Positions 6,551 through 14,476 are shown, numbered from the stretch's first letter. The stretch is 26,323 nucleotides of DNA from a virus (IMGVR_UViG_3300046810_000161:1-26323), one strand, 5' to 3'. Numbers and translations: made by a program. Notes: generated by a model not told the origin, from the sequence alone.

Positions 6551-7231
6551 TTACACGGCCATCTTGGCAAACATTGCGGGGAGGAAAAATGCGAAGGGAT
6601 TATTGGCGGCAGAGGTGATGGCGTAGAGCGTATTTGCCGCAAAATCCCACGTACAGTACAGCTGTCTTGGGATGTTCCCGCCGGACACCATGCTCATGCC
6701 GAAGTTGTTGATCAGAATGAATTCGTCCTGGGGAAAATTGAATGGTACCGAGTAGTAGTTTCGGTACAGTCCCTGATCGGATTGATCCGACTTCACATAA
6801 GTCCAGTTTTGGATAGCTCGCGTGAAACTGGCATTGGGTGTACCAGAGTCGAAGAGCATTTTTCCAGATCCGTCCCAGAGCCGCATGCCGTACTGTGCCA
6901 CCGCTTGAGCAGCAAACGCGGCGACGAAGTAGCGGCCATTAGGCTGGGCCGTGGCGTTGCTGTACGCGCGAACATAGAATCCGGTCCAGTTGCCTGCGGA
7001 GCCGATCAATCTCATGTTGCTGAGTCCGGCGACGCCGGCGACAGTATCCGGGCGGACGAATACTAGCGGCGGCTCCTGTGATGTCACCGGCCTTGCGAAG
7101 TAATTCGTTGAGCCCATGCCCCCTTCTTCCGTCGGCGCATACCTCCCACTCGAAATCACCATTAACCTGGCGAATTCAGAATCAATGGTTACCACATTGC
7201 TGTTGTTCCTAAACTCTAGTCCGTACGCCAT
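6551..7231 (-). CDS. Tail tip or fibre-associated protein, 226 aa
   Basis: The protein begins MAYGLEFRNNSNVVTIDSEF, similar to the N-terminus of the preceding 105-residue protein. A second related unit occurs at residues 113-130 (QYGMRLWDGSGKMLFDSG). Similar short YGLxVW-type starts are known in small proteins downstream of J in lambda-like phages. It is probably a structural protein of the distal tail. The start overlaps the upstream stop by one base (TGATG), indicating translational coupling. Exact role unknown. Confidence 0.7.
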   Translation of the reverse strand: MAYGLEFRNNSNVVTIDSEFARLMVISSGRYAPTEEGGMGSTNYFARPVTSQEPPLVFVRPDTVAGVAGLSNMRLIGSAGNWTGFYVRAYSNATAQPNGRYFVAAFAAQAVAQYGMRLWDGSGKMLFDSGTPNASFTRAIQNWTYVKSDQSDQGLYRNYYSVPFNFPQDEFILINNFGMSMVSGGNIPRQLYCTWDFAANTLYAITSAANNPFAFFLPAMFAKMAV

Positions 7232-7548
7232 CAGTTGAACCTCATGACGATCAGTCGCATCGTCCCGGTCGCGACATAGCTCGCGGCGTAGCCTCTTGTA
7301 TGGTTGTAAACCCGGGCCACGTTATCGACCAGCTCGGTTTCAAACTGCTGTTGCTGATCAGTGTAGGTACCGACAGGGACGACAATTGCGGCGCCGTTTG
7401 AGGGGCCAACTCCGGGCACCGCGAAATCCTGATTTGACTTCCCTCCGGTGAATGTAACTAACGTTGAAAGCACAACCCGAATAGTGAACGAGTTTTCGTC
7501 GATCTGAAGCGCGCCGTCGGCGCCCCAGATCCTCATTCCATATGCCAT
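7231..7548 (-). CDS. Small tail tip-associated protein, 105 aa
   Basis: It begins MAYGMRIWGADGALQIDENS and is beta-rich throughout. The stop of J (TGA) lies 3 bases upstream of its ATG (TGATAAATG), so the two are probably translationally coupled. It shares the N-terminal YGxR-W pattern with its downstream neighbour, suggesting duplication of a small module. No catalytic motif is present. Distal tail decoration is likely from position. Confidence 0.7.
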   Translation of the reverse strand: MAYGMRIWGADGALQIDENSFTIRVVLSTLVTFTGGKSNQDFAVPGVGPSNGAAIVVPVGTYTDQQQQFETELVDNVARVYNHTRGYAASYVATGTMRLIVMRFN

Positions 7549-7551
7549 TTA

Positions 7552-10500
7552 TCACCCCAGATAGCCGAGACGGACGCGCAGCACGTTATTGGCGTCGTAG
7601 ACCGAGACGTTCAGAGAATTGATCACCAGACGGCCCTGTCCCGGGACAATGCCGTTGATTTCAAGCGTGCCGTCTTTATTCAGGATCCAGCCTTGCTGGC
7701 CGGCGATGTAGTTGGTGGAGCTGATGTAGCTGCCGATCTTGGCGTTTGTGATCGTGCCGTCCGCGACAAAGAGCGAGCTGATGAACGTCTGTCCGTTCTG
7801 CACCACGAACGGCGCAGTTGGACTTCCGCCCAGCCCATTCACCACGGCGAACCGATCAGCGCTCACCAGGAACTGACTTTGTAACCCGGCCGGGCCGTTC
7901 TCGATGCCCAAGCCGATGCCCGCTGCGACGTATCGACCGTTGGAGTCAATCTGCATCTTCACAGACCACATGGCCGACGCTTTGCCATCCGCTGCGACTT
8001 GCGCCTGGCTGACCTGCTGAATGACGGCGCTGTTCTTGCCCATCTCAACCTGAACGGTGTCGACACGCTTGCCGGTGGCTACATCGCCTTCGATCACGGC
8101 AGACTGCAATGACCAGACGCCGACGAAGGCTTCCGTCGATCCGGCGAAGCCCTCAGTTTCACCCGCCATCGGTGGATTCACTTGGGCAAACACGCCGTCG
8201 ACTTTTTCCGAGATTGCATCAACCTCACCGGTTACGACCTGAATGCGGTTGTTCACCGATCCCGGTAAGTCCGCCGGACCATCAATCAGGTTTATGCGAT
8301 CGCCAAGGTGCTGGCCAAGCGCGGAATCGCCGATCTGTCCGGAGAAATATTTCTCGTACTCGGTTTGATCAGAACTTGCTTGGCCGTTGACGCCGATACC
8401 TTGTGGATACCATGGCCCGATGTTTCCAGTCCGATCGATGAGGCGCGCCCAGAAAAAGAAACTTGCACCGGCAAGGATGTTTTGCATTTCGTGCGATGCC
8501 TGCGGATATGCGAAGTCACCCAGCTTGATCGCATCATCCCGAGAGGTCGTTTTGCTGTACCAGATCTCGGTGCGCTGAGTGTCCTCTGCACCGGGTGGAA
8601 AGCCCCACGCCATCCGGATGCCGTAAACAAGACTGGTCGGAGTGAGGAACGACACCGCCGGCGGCAACCCTTCCTTCCCTTTCAGATTGGTCAGGATCGA
8701 GTTGCGCCACGGTGACGTGATGTCGAACGCGCTGACCGCCCTGACGCGGGCCACGTAGGCGCCGGCATAGATTCCGACCACGTCCACGTTGGTCATTCCG
8801 GTGCGCTGCAGCTTTATCCAGTTGCCGCTGTCCTTGCGCCATTCGACGTCGTACCCGACCCCGCCATCCACGGCTGGCCAGGTGATCGTCATGGTTGCCA
8901 CAGCCAAGCCCTGCACAACCGATGAAGTCGACGACAGCGACACGCTCGCCGGCGCCGGAACAACGGTGATCGGGATCACGCTGATCGGGCGTTCTTCCAG
9001 GCGTGCGCCGGTGTCGATGAAAGCAAACTTGCTCGGCTCGAACTGAAGCGCGCTGATTTCGTAGTCACCCTCGGTGGTGCGCTTGGTGCGCAGCACGCGG
9101 TACAGCGGTATGGCCAGATCATGAGCGTCGAGCGCCCATTGCAACTGCGCTACCGGCGGTTCGCTGTAGGCGACCGTGACGGTCACGGCGCGGCCGTTGA
9201 CGCTCTGCACGGTACGACCTTCTGCGCGTCCGCCCGGCAGGTTGATGATCAGCCGGTCGCCGGCCTTGGCCTGGGTATCGCGATCGAGCGTGATCACCCG
9301 CCCTGCCACCGCCGAGATCCGACCGCCGACTTCGCGGCCAGCGAGAAGCGAGTCGGCCACCGGGATGATGTGACCCGGCAGCGGAATCACGCCCTCCATG
9401 CCGGTCTTGAACGACACGGTGCGGTCTTGGTTGTTGCTGAGGATCGCCCACTTGCCGCGGCGCTGGGCTTCTGAGGCGCGCGTGCAGCCAATGGCGCTCA
9501 GCTCGGTCGGACGGTCGCCGTATCGGCGTTGCAGATCAAGGTCCGCAAACGGAATGACGTCGGTGTCGTAGTTGTTCGCCGGATTGTCGTAGCTCACCAG
9601 CGCCCGGGTGTAACGGGTCTTCGCTGACGCGCTGCCGTACGAGAACTTGCCGTCGATCACGTTTGCCCGGGTGAAGACGTAGTCGAAGTCCTGCGCGCGC
9701 GGCATGTCGGCCTGCATCACCAGTTGACCCTGCGCCCAATAAGTCATGCCCCGATAAATCGCCGAGATATCGCGCAGCAGCGACCAGGCGTCCGCCTTAC
9801 CCTGCAGGTTCATGTCGCAGAGGAAGCGCGGCTCCTGACCGCCCAGCCCGTTCGGCACAAGCTGATCGCAATATTGGGCGATGCGGTACAGCTCCCACTT
9901 GTCGACCATGAACGGCTTGATGCGCTTGCCCAGGCCGAAACGCTCTTCGGTGCAGATGCCGTAGGTGATCCAAGCAGGGTTATTGGTCCAGGCCGATTTC
10001 ATCGAACCGTCCCACGTCCCGGTGTAGGTGCGCAGAATCGGGTCGTAGTTGCTCGGTACCATCCAGCGCCGGGCTTTGCACTTCACGGTCACGGCTGGAA
10101 TGTTGGTGAACTGCTCGGCGTCGAATTCGATGTAGAGCAGCGCGGTGTTTGGGTAGCGCAGCTTGGCGTCGATCACTTCGGTGTAACCGGCCACCAGCAT
10201 GGTGTCGGCGATCTTGTTGGTGTTCTGGTTCGGCGTCAGGCGGCGAACGCGGATCTGCCAGCCGGTGGTGGCGTCAGGCAGATCGATGCGGCGCGAGCGC
10301 TCGTAGCGCGTGGTGGTTTTGCCGTCGACCGCATCCACCAGCACCTGCTGATAGGCGCCGCCATCGGTGGCCACGTCGATTGCGTATTCGATGCGGTAGC
10401 CGCCGACGTTGCCCTGATCATCGGACCGTTGCAGCGCTGGCCAGGCCAAACGCATGCGCACGGCTGAAAGCTGGGTGTTCGTGATCGAGCGCACCCATGC

Positions 10501-10824
10501 CGAATCGCTGCGCAACTCGATGTTCAGCGACGTCTCGTTCTCGACGGATGGAATGCCCGGGATGTAGGTCTGATCCACCGAGCCCGGGCGCCAGTCCCAC
10601 TTCACGTTCGGGAAGTTGTAGTTGCCGCTGGCATCTCGGATCGGTGTGTTGTCCAGGTAGATATCGTAATCGGTCGGGACGCTGTCGAACTCACCCTCGC
10701 CCACCGCGATCAGCAGCTTGGCCAGGTTGGTCGAGCGCAGGCTGTCGCTGGCTTCGGTCGGCGACTTGGGCTTGCTGCTGCCGCCCTTCTCGCCATGGAT
10801 ATCGATCTGTGCTGCTGCGCCCAT
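7552..10824 (-). CDS. J: Central tail tip / host specificity protein J
   Basis: This 1090-residue protein is the J/TipJ homologue: it forms the central tail tip and contacts the receptor. It starts MGAAAQIDIHGEKGGSSKPK, with a strong GGAGGAAA site, so longer in-frame readings (to 10983) are rejected. The N-terminal half carries the phage tail baseplate-hub region typical of J. A fibronectin III-like segment lies at about residues 620-705 (WPAVDGGVGYDVEWRKD). The C-terminal about 150 residues (VNGLGGSPTAPFVVQNGQTF, VADGTITNAKIGSYI) are the recurrent J/DUF1983-like end. It follows the I gene after an unusually long spacer with hairpins. Confidence 0.93.
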   Translation of the reverse strand: MGAAAQIDIHGEKGGSSKPKSPTEASDSLRSTNLAKLLIAVGEGEFDSVPTDYDIYLDNTPIRDASGNYNFPNVKWDWRPGSVDQTYIPGIPSVENETSLNIELRSDSAWVRSITNTQLSAVRMRLAWPALQRSDDQGNVGGYRIEYAIDVATDGGAYQQVLVDAVDGKTTTRYERSRRIDLPDATTGWQIRVRRLTPNQNTNKIADTMLVAGYTEVIDAKLRYPNTALLYIEFDAEQFTNIPAVTVKCKARRWMVPSNYDPILRTYTGTWDGSMKSAWTNNPAWITYGICTEERFGLGKRIKPFMVDKWELYRIAQYCDQLVPNGLGGQEPRFLCDMNLQGKADAWSLLRDISAIYRGMTYWAQGQLVMQADMPRAQDFDYVFTRANVIDGKFSYGSASAKTRYTRALVSYDNPANNYDTDVIPFADLDLQRRYGDRPTELSAIGCTRASEAQRRGKWAILSNNQDRTVSFKTGMEGVIPLPGHIIPVADSLLAGREVGGRISAVAGRVITLDRDTQAKAGDRLIINLPGGRAEGRTVQSVNGRAVTVTVAYSEPPVAQLQWALDAHDLAIPLYRVLRTKRTTEGDYEISALQFEPSKFAFIDTGARLEERPISVIPITVVPAPASVSLSSTSSVVQGLAVATMTITWPAVDGGVGYDVEWRKDSGNWIKLQRTGMTNVDVVGIYAGAYVARVRAVSAFDITSPWRNSILTNLKGKEGLPPAVSFLTPTSLVYGIRMAWGFPPGAEDTQRTEIWYSKTTSRDDAIKLGDFAYPQASHEMQNILAGASFFFWARLIDRTGNIGPWYPQGIGVNGQASSDQTEYEKYFSGQIGDSALGQHLGDRINLIDGPADLPGSVNNRIQVVTGEVDAISEKVDGVFAQVNPPMAGETEGFAGSTEAFVGVWSLQSAVIEGDVATGKRVDTVQVEMGKNSAVIQQVSQAQVAADGKASAMWSVKMQIDSNGRYVAAGIGLGIENGPAGLQSQFLVSADRFAVVNGLGGSPTAPFVVQNGQTFISSLFVADGTITNAKIGSYISSTNYIAGQQGWILNKDGTLEINGIVPGQGRLVINSLNVSVYDANNVLRVRLGYLG

Positions 10825-10840
10825 GCTTTCCTCCAGGCAT

Positions 10841-10865
10841 AAAAAAACCGCCTCGAGGGCGGTTT
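10841..10865 (-). terminator. Intercistronic terminator immediately before J
   Basis: On the minus strand AAACCGCC and GGCGGTTT (8-bp stem; 10845-10852 with 10858-10865) enclose a 5-base loop and are followed by a T run. It ends 17 bases before the J start codon, overlapping the leader of the J ribosome site region. Confidence 0.8.
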
Positions 10866-10867
10866 GG

Positions 10868-10957
10868 TCAAAAGCCCTGAGGCTCACGTAAAGTTTCATC
10901 GCACAGATAGCAACGCGGATTAAATTCCAAAAAATTGCGCGAATCAGTGGAAACCAT
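10868..10957 (-). CDS. Mini-protein with CxxC motif, 29 aa, between two hairpins
   Basis: The frame reads MVSTDSRNFLEFNPRCYLCD followed by nine residues and TGA. GGTGGG precedes the ATG at 3-4 bases. Its start lies 10 bases after one terminator-like hairpin (10967-10993) and its stop abuts another (10841-10865), so it forms a self-contained unit in the I-J spacer. The RCYLCD segment could be half of a metal site. It is too short to be certain it is expressed. Confidence 0.35.
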   Translation of the reverse strand: MVSTDSRNFLEFNPRCYLCDETLREPQGF

Positions 10958-10966
10958 TTTCCCACC

Positions 10967-10993
10967 AAAAAGCCCTCCTTCAACTGGGAGGGC
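10967..10993 (-). terminator. Terminator-like hairpin after gene I
   Basis: GCCCTCC (10972-10978) pairs with GGAGGGC (10987-10993) and, read on the minus strand, is followed by five T. It lies about 35 bases after the end of the I gene. An adjacent hairpin (CCCTC...GAGGG, about 10998-11018) followed by TTTT could act on the plus strand, making the pair bidirectional. Confidence 0.6.
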
Positions 10994-11027
10994 CAATCCC
11001 TCCTCGTTTAGGTGAGGGGTTTTGCTG

Positions 11028-11621
11028 TTAGGTCTTATCTTCAGCCAAGATCGACGCCGAGATGATCATCCCGCCCCACCGGCGTTCACCGATGCAGATC
11101 GGTGCCGGGTTGCCGCTGGCGGTGGTGTTCTTGGCGCTGCCGAAGGCGTAGGACGGGGAGTTTTCGGGGGATGCGCTTTGGCTCAGGCCTGACGCCTGCG
11201 GGCTGAGCATCTGGATTACACCGCCAGCAGTCATTGCGAGGCCGGCCGAGAACAGCGAAGGCCCAGCGCCGCCAGCAAAGAACGACGCGGCGATCAGCAC
11301 GACGCCGATGATCGTTTGAAGGACGCCCGCTCGCTTGCTACCCGAGATCACCGGGACGATCCGAATCTCCTGGGCACCACCCAGCGTAAAGTCCTTCTCG
11401 CCAACATTCGTTCGGTTCCGAAAAATTGCAAACCGCATTCCGCGTAGATCTAAATCTTTTATCGCCTGCTCAAATCCATCGAGCGTACATTTCAAAGCCT
11501 TGAAGGCCTCGCCAACTGACTTTGTTCCGAGTTCTCGGTAATGAGTTCGGCCGAACATTTTTGCCAGCGGTCCCGATAAAAGGATGGTTGTCATTGATGG
11601 GTTCGACGCTGTCGCAGCCAT
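11028..11621 (-). CDS. I: Tail assembly protein I
   Basis: This 197-residue protein matches the lambda gpI family: an N-terminal ubiquitin-like part (TTILLSGPLAKMFGRTHYRE) and a hydrophobic Gly/Ala-rich middle at about residues 99-139 (TIIGVVLIAASFFAGGAGPS). The C-terminal YAFGSAKNTTASGNPAPICI segment is typical of the family. gpI is needed for tail tip assembly. The start used is ATGGCTGCG at 11621; a GGGAGAAA site lies about 12 bases upstream and better suits an overlapping out-of-frame ATG, so the start is slightly uncertain. The N-terminal part is more AT-rich than neighbours. K, its usual neighbour, is 2.1 kb away because cargo genes intervene. Confidence 0.88.
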   Translation of the reverse strand: MAATASNPSMTTILLSGPLAKMFGRTHYRELGTKSVGEAFKALKCTLDGFEQAIKDLDLRGMRFAIFRNRTNVGEKDFTLGGAQEIRIVPVISGSKRAGVLQTIIGVVLIAASFFAGGAGPSLFSAGLAMTAGGVIQMLSPQASGLSQSASPENSPSYAFGSAKNTTASGNPAPICIGERRWGGMIISASILAEDKT

Positions 11622-11640
11622 TACGCATTTTCTCCCGACG

Positions 11641-11665
11641 AAAAAAAACCGCCATTTGGCGGTTT
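11641..11665 (-). terminator. Terminator of the lipoprotein gene
   Basis: On the minus strand AAACCGCC (11658-11665) and GGCGGTTT (11646-11653) form an 8-bp stem with a 4-base loop, followed by a T run ending at 11641. It lies 17 bases after the lipoprotein stop and 20 bases before the I start. Confidence 0.8.
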
Positions 11666-11681
11666 GATTGATTTGATCGCG

Positions 11682-12026
11682 TCACAAACAGTCGCGGACA
11701 GCGGCTTCCAGCGCGCCTCTTCCCCACATCTTTGACCAAGGCATCCGCTGGTATAAGGCGACCTTGCTACCAGATCCAGCACTGGAGACCTCAAGAACCT
11801 CATCGGTCATCATGTCAGTAGCAACCACCAAGCGATATCCATTCTCGGTTTCAGACATCGTTGCCGTTGATCGCTGCTCTTGCCATTTTGGGAAAACACA
11901 CAGCGCATACTTCTTGGCAGACTTGGCAGTAGAGGTGCTGATTGTTGGGTCATTCTTCTTCACGTCGCCTGGCGACGCACACCCCGCCAGCAGCGCTACC
12001 GCCAACGCTCCTACGATCAGTTTCAT
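11682..12026 (-). CDS. Prophage-encoded lipoprotein, 114 aa (moron candidate)
   Basis: The protein starts MKLIVGALAVALLAGCASPG, a clear type II signal peptide with lipidated Cys16. AGGAGT precedes the ATG by about 9 bases. The mature part is about 98 residues, with two further Cys (in YALCVFP and the final RDCL) that could form a disulfide. There is no Asp after the lipid Cys, so an outer-membrane destination is likely. It has its own terminator and is inserted between K and I. Phage lipoproteins such as T5 Llp block receptors against superinfection; that role is plausible here but only inferred. Confidence 0.82.
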   Translation of the reverse strand: MKLIVGALAVALLAGCASPGDVKKNDPTISTSTAKSAKKYALCVFPKWQEQRSTATMSETENGYRLVVATDMMTDEVLEVSSAGSGSKVALYQRMPWSKMWGRGALEAAVRDCL

Positions 12027-12108
12027 GCAGGTCACTCCTGTGGGAAAGGCACACGATATCACTGGGCGGGCGCGGAAATGAAAAGCTCGGCAAAGCGTCG
12101 GGTTTCAA

Positions 12109-12741
12109 TCAGAGTTCAAGCTCGCTATCTCGATGCTTCAATGCGTCTCTCAGCAAGTGCACGACACTGCCAGCGCCCCCGTCGAAAATTAGATCGTCGT
12201 ACAGCATTGTCGACTCACGATAGTGCCCATTCAAAACCTCCAGCACTACAGAGATGGCGTTCAAACCAGCCTTGATTTTTTGACGACTCGCTGGGGGTAG
12301 CGGATTTGCGATCTGGTTCTGAATACGCACCAAATCGTTGTGCGCGATCCGCTTATTACGGTGTGCCCTTGTGAACTCCGCCTCGCTTAACGCTAAGTTG
12401 ATGGCGCTTTCTACGTTGGCTTTAACAGCCTGGTCAGTCACAAGATCCGGAATGGCTCTGATCGAGAGTGTTTTTTTTCCGGCGCTAACTGGCGGGTCGG
12501 TCAGCCTCGAAATGCCCAGCATTACGCCGTCCCAGAGCTGCGCCTGCACGACGCTGAAGAATGTCGGGGCAGCATCGTTAAGAACCCGAACAGTATCTTG
12601 ATCTACGCCAAAAAGTGCCTCGTATTGCTTCCATAGCAGCAGGATATCTAACAAGTGGTCGTTGAGGTCGCAATACATGATGCCCAAGTCCGCTCCCATG
12701 GCCGCCACGCACTGGGCTCTAACCTCTTTATGACTCAACAT
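12109..12741 (-). CDS. AbiU2-type HEPN domain protein, 210 aa
   Basis: The sequence fits the HEPN/AbiU2 family: a helical N-terminus with LLLWKQYEALFG, the LGISRLTDPP motif at about 75-84, and FTRAHRNKRIAHNDL carrying R128-x5-H134, the HEPN R-x4-6-H ribonuclease signature. AbiU2 was described as an abortive infection determinant; related HEPN proteins cut RNA. I used the ATG at 12741; a TTG at 12753 would add four residues. The gene stands alone on the minus strand, divergent from a plus-strand gene, inside the tail operon. No classical antitoxin (MNT) is adjacent. A defence or superinfection role is inferred. Confidence 0.75.
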   Translation of the reverse strand: MLSHKEVRAQCVAAMGADLGIMYCDLNDHLLDILLLWKQYEALFGVDQDTVRVLNDAAPTFFSVVQAQLWDGVMLGISRLTDPPVSAGKKTLSIRAIPDLVTDQAVKANVESAINLALSEAEFTRAHRNKRIAHNDLVRIQNQIANPLPPASRQKIKAGLNAISVVLEVLNGHYRESTMLYDDLIFDGGAGSVVHLLRDALKHRDSELEL

Positions 12742-12804
12742 TCCCAGATCCAATGGCCATTTTTAAGCCGAAAGGATGTCACGGCGCTTATAACACCTCA
12801 ATGC

Positions 12805-12829
12805 CTGTCCACCCATCCAGTGTGGACAG
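12805..12829. promoter_or_regulatory. Inverted repeat in divergent promoter region
   Basis: CTGTCCAC (12805-12812) and GTGGACAG (12822-12829) form perfect 8-base arms around 9 bases. The repeat lies between the divergent AbiU2-type gene and the 100-residue gene, where an operator for a dimeric regulator would be expected. It is not a LexA box (wrong spacing). Regulator unknown. Confidence 0.5.
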
Positions 12830-12903
12830 AAAACCAGTAACGTCACGCTGATCTCCGATAGTAGCCTCTTGCCTCCACGACATAGCATTTCAAAGGATTG
12901 CGC

Positions 12904-13206
12904 ATGAATGATCCGAAGCAAGCTCTCGAGAAAATCGAAGAGCTGATTAACGCCGCGCGCGCCACGGATGACCTTTTCTGCCATGCAGCTGCCTTTTCCG
13001 CCATATCAGTACTCGTGCAGAGTCTGGAGAACTACTTCGAAGAGAAGGCGCCATATGCAGGCGAGAATGTGGAACGACTACGCTCTCACTCGGCAGCGAT
13101 GCTTGGTTACGACATCACAAACGGGCATGGCGTCGAACAGCATCACGTTTGGATGCTGAGCGCAATTTCGGCACTCAGCGGAGTGCTGCGAAAATTGAAT
13201 ACTTAA
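12904..13206 (+). CDS. Hypothetical helical protein, 100 aa, opposite to the late operon
   Basis: The ATG at 12904 is preceded by AAAGGA with 6 bases spacing. The product (MNDPKQALEKIEELINAARA...) is predicted almost all-helical, with no signal peptide or membrane helix. I do not recognise it. It runs on the plus strand against the tail genes and is divergent from the AbiU2-type gene, so it is probably expressed in the lysogen. A partner or regulator of the HEPN protein is one possibility from position only. Confidence 0.6.
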   Translation: MNDPKQALEKIEELINAARATDDLFCHAAAFSAISVLVQSLENYFEEKAPYAGENVERLRSHSAAMLGYDITNGHGVEQHHVWMLSAISALSGVLRKLNT

Positions 13207-13213
13207 AGGATTC

Positions 13214-13246
13214 CCCAGTCCTTTGCCTGCAAGCCCAAGGACTGGG
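13214..13246. repeat. 10-bp stem hairpin between two plus-strand genes
   Basis: CCCAGTCCTT (13214-13223) pairs perfectly with AAGGACTGGG (13237-13246) around 13 bases. It starts 7 bases after a stop codon but lacks a T run, so it may be a weak terminator, an RNA processing site or a stabilising hairpin. Confidence 0.6.
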
Positions 13247-13286
13247 ATTGCGCCAATTTCGGCGCGGATAACGCAAGGAGTGTGAA

Positions 13287-13556
13287 ATGCAACTAGATCC
13301 ACCAAAACAATCCCAGCTAACGCTGGATCAGCGACTCAGCGCGCTTGAAGTTGCTGCAAGCAGCTTTGCGACTGCTCATACAAACGCTATCGCCAGTGTC
13401 GTCTCTGCAATATGCAAGCTGCCTGGAGTCGATATCAGGCAACTCGAGAGCGATCTTGTCGAACTAAAGACGCTGCCTACCGAAGGAATTGATCCAATCC
13501 TGTACGGCAACTTGATCGACTTGTTTATTTCGCGTATCGAGCATGCTCGAGGGTAA
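13287..13556 (+). CDS. Hypothetical helical protein, 89 aa
   Basis: AAGGAG lies 6 bases upstream of the ATG, a strong site. The product (MQLDPPKQSQLTLDQRLSAL...) is helical and soluble; I recognise no family. It follows the 100-residue gene on the same strand after a hairpin, and the two may form an operon. Its end overlaps by 32 bases, tail to tail, with a minus-strand small gene. Confidence 0.6.
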   Translation: MQLDPPKQSQLTLDQRLSALEVAASSFATAHTNAIASVVSAICKLPGVDIRQLESDLVELKTLPTEGIDPILYGNLIDLFISRIEHARG

Positions 13557-13683
13557 ACCCGAGGGCGTGAGATTTAGAGGCACCTGAAATCGTCACACGC
13601 CATCGAACTGGCGCGTTGTCGCGGATGATAGCCTCGACAATGCGCACCTTCCCTTCTTCTGTTGCTTCAAATGGCTGGCTCAT
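13525..13683 (-). CDS. Small protein, 52 aa, downstream of K
   Basis: The frame starts MSQPFEATEEGKVRIVEAII and ends LEHARYAK. AGGAG precedes the ATG by about 9 bases. It begins 27 bases after the K stop, on the same strand, so it would be cotranscribed with the tail genes. A beta-hairpin-like pattern (VRWRVTISG) is visible. Its end overlaps the plus-strand 89-residue gene by 32 bases. Function unknown. Confidence 0.55.
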   Translation of the reverse strand: MSQPFEATEEGKVRIVEAIIRDNAPVRWRVTISGASKSHALGFTLEHARYAK

Positions 13684-13710
13684 AAATCTATCTCCTGCGG
13701 CTTTGCCGCG

Positions 13711-14475
13711 TCATAAAGTCGATTGTGCACCTTTGTGCCTTAGAATCAGGCGTGTCCGGTCGAACCATGGCCCACCGAAAACGATGACCTCCGATAGTCG
13801 GCCGTACAGGTGGTGAAGCAGAAACGGGCCGGGGCCGAACGTCGCGGCATCCTCTCCAGGCAGTGCCGGATCGCCGCCGAGGAAGATCCCGGCGTGGTTT
13901 GGGTAAACCGTCCGTCCGACCTCCATCACGATCATGTCGCCGCGCTGCGGCTGGTCGACGCGGTAGAAGCCGGCTGCCTCGTAGTTCGCTTCGTAGAGGC
14001 TGGTGTTGTCCTTGCTTTCCCACCAGCCATCGGCGCGCTTGAAGGCCTCGAACTCCAAGCCCCACTCGCGCTTGTACCAATCGGCGCAGACCTGCCAGCA
14101 GTCCCATGCGCCGTGCACAAATGGCCGCTTCAGCAGCGGAACGTCGCCAGATGGCATGACAGTTCTCAGATCGCCCTCCGGCCAACTGAGTATGTGCCAA
14201 GGCATCGCGGTGGCTTCGCACATGGCGAGGTCACGCGGTGACGGTCTGCTGGTAGCGTCTGGATGCGAATGAACCACGCCGATTACTTCGCCTTCGTCTT
14301 CGGCCGCTGCGTACTGTTCAGGATCGATTCGGAACTCTTCGTTCGGCTCGGTCGAGATGTTGGCGCAAGGGAAGTATTGCTGCTTGCGCCCGATCGCGAG
14401 CAGCAGCCCGCAGCACTCTTTCGGGTACTCGGCCGCCGCGTGCGCCTGGATCGCATTCAAGATGTGCTTTCGCAT
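13711..14475 (-). CDS. K: Tail assembly protein K: JAB/MPN peptidase plus NlpC/P60 domain
   Basis: This 254-residue protein combines two peptidase folds, as in lambda gpK. The N-terminal JAB domain shows Glu20, then HSHP (His69, His71) with Ser79 and Asp82, the metalloprotease pattern. The C-terminal NlpC/P60 domain shows Cys126 (AWDCWQVC) and His194 (NHAGIFLG). It may process tail proteins during tip assembly and open peptidoglycan at DNA entry. GGAG lies 5 bases before the ATG at 14475; a longer start at 14490 would overlap L. It follows L by one base. Confidence 0.92.
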   Translation of the reverse strand: MRKHILNAIQAHAAAEYPKECCGLLLAIGRKQQYFPCANISTEPNEEFRIDPEQYAAAEDEGEVIGVVHSHPDATSRPSPRDLAMCEATAMPWHILSWPEGDLRTVMPSGDVPLLKRPFVHGAWDCWQVCADWYKREWGLEFEAFKRADGWWESKDNTSLYEANYEAAGFYRVDQPQRGDMIVMEVGRTVYPNHAGIFLGGDPALPGEDAATFGPGPFLLHHLYGRLSEVIVFGGPWFDRTRLILRHKGAQSTL

Positions 14476-14476
14476 G

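Noticed and set aside
9724-10467. 247-codon plus-strand frame opposite J
   Set aside because: Antisense shadow of the J gene; composition is that of complementary codon bias.
7552-10983. J starting at 10983 (1143 aa)
   Set aside because: The extra 53 residues would be read through a terminator; the ATG at 10824 has a near-ideal ribosome site and matches the family N-terminus.
12805-12829. LexA box in the AbiU2 divergent region
   Set aside because: The arms start with CTG and end with CAG, but the spacing is far larger than the 10 bases LexA needs; kept only as an unassigned inverted repeat.
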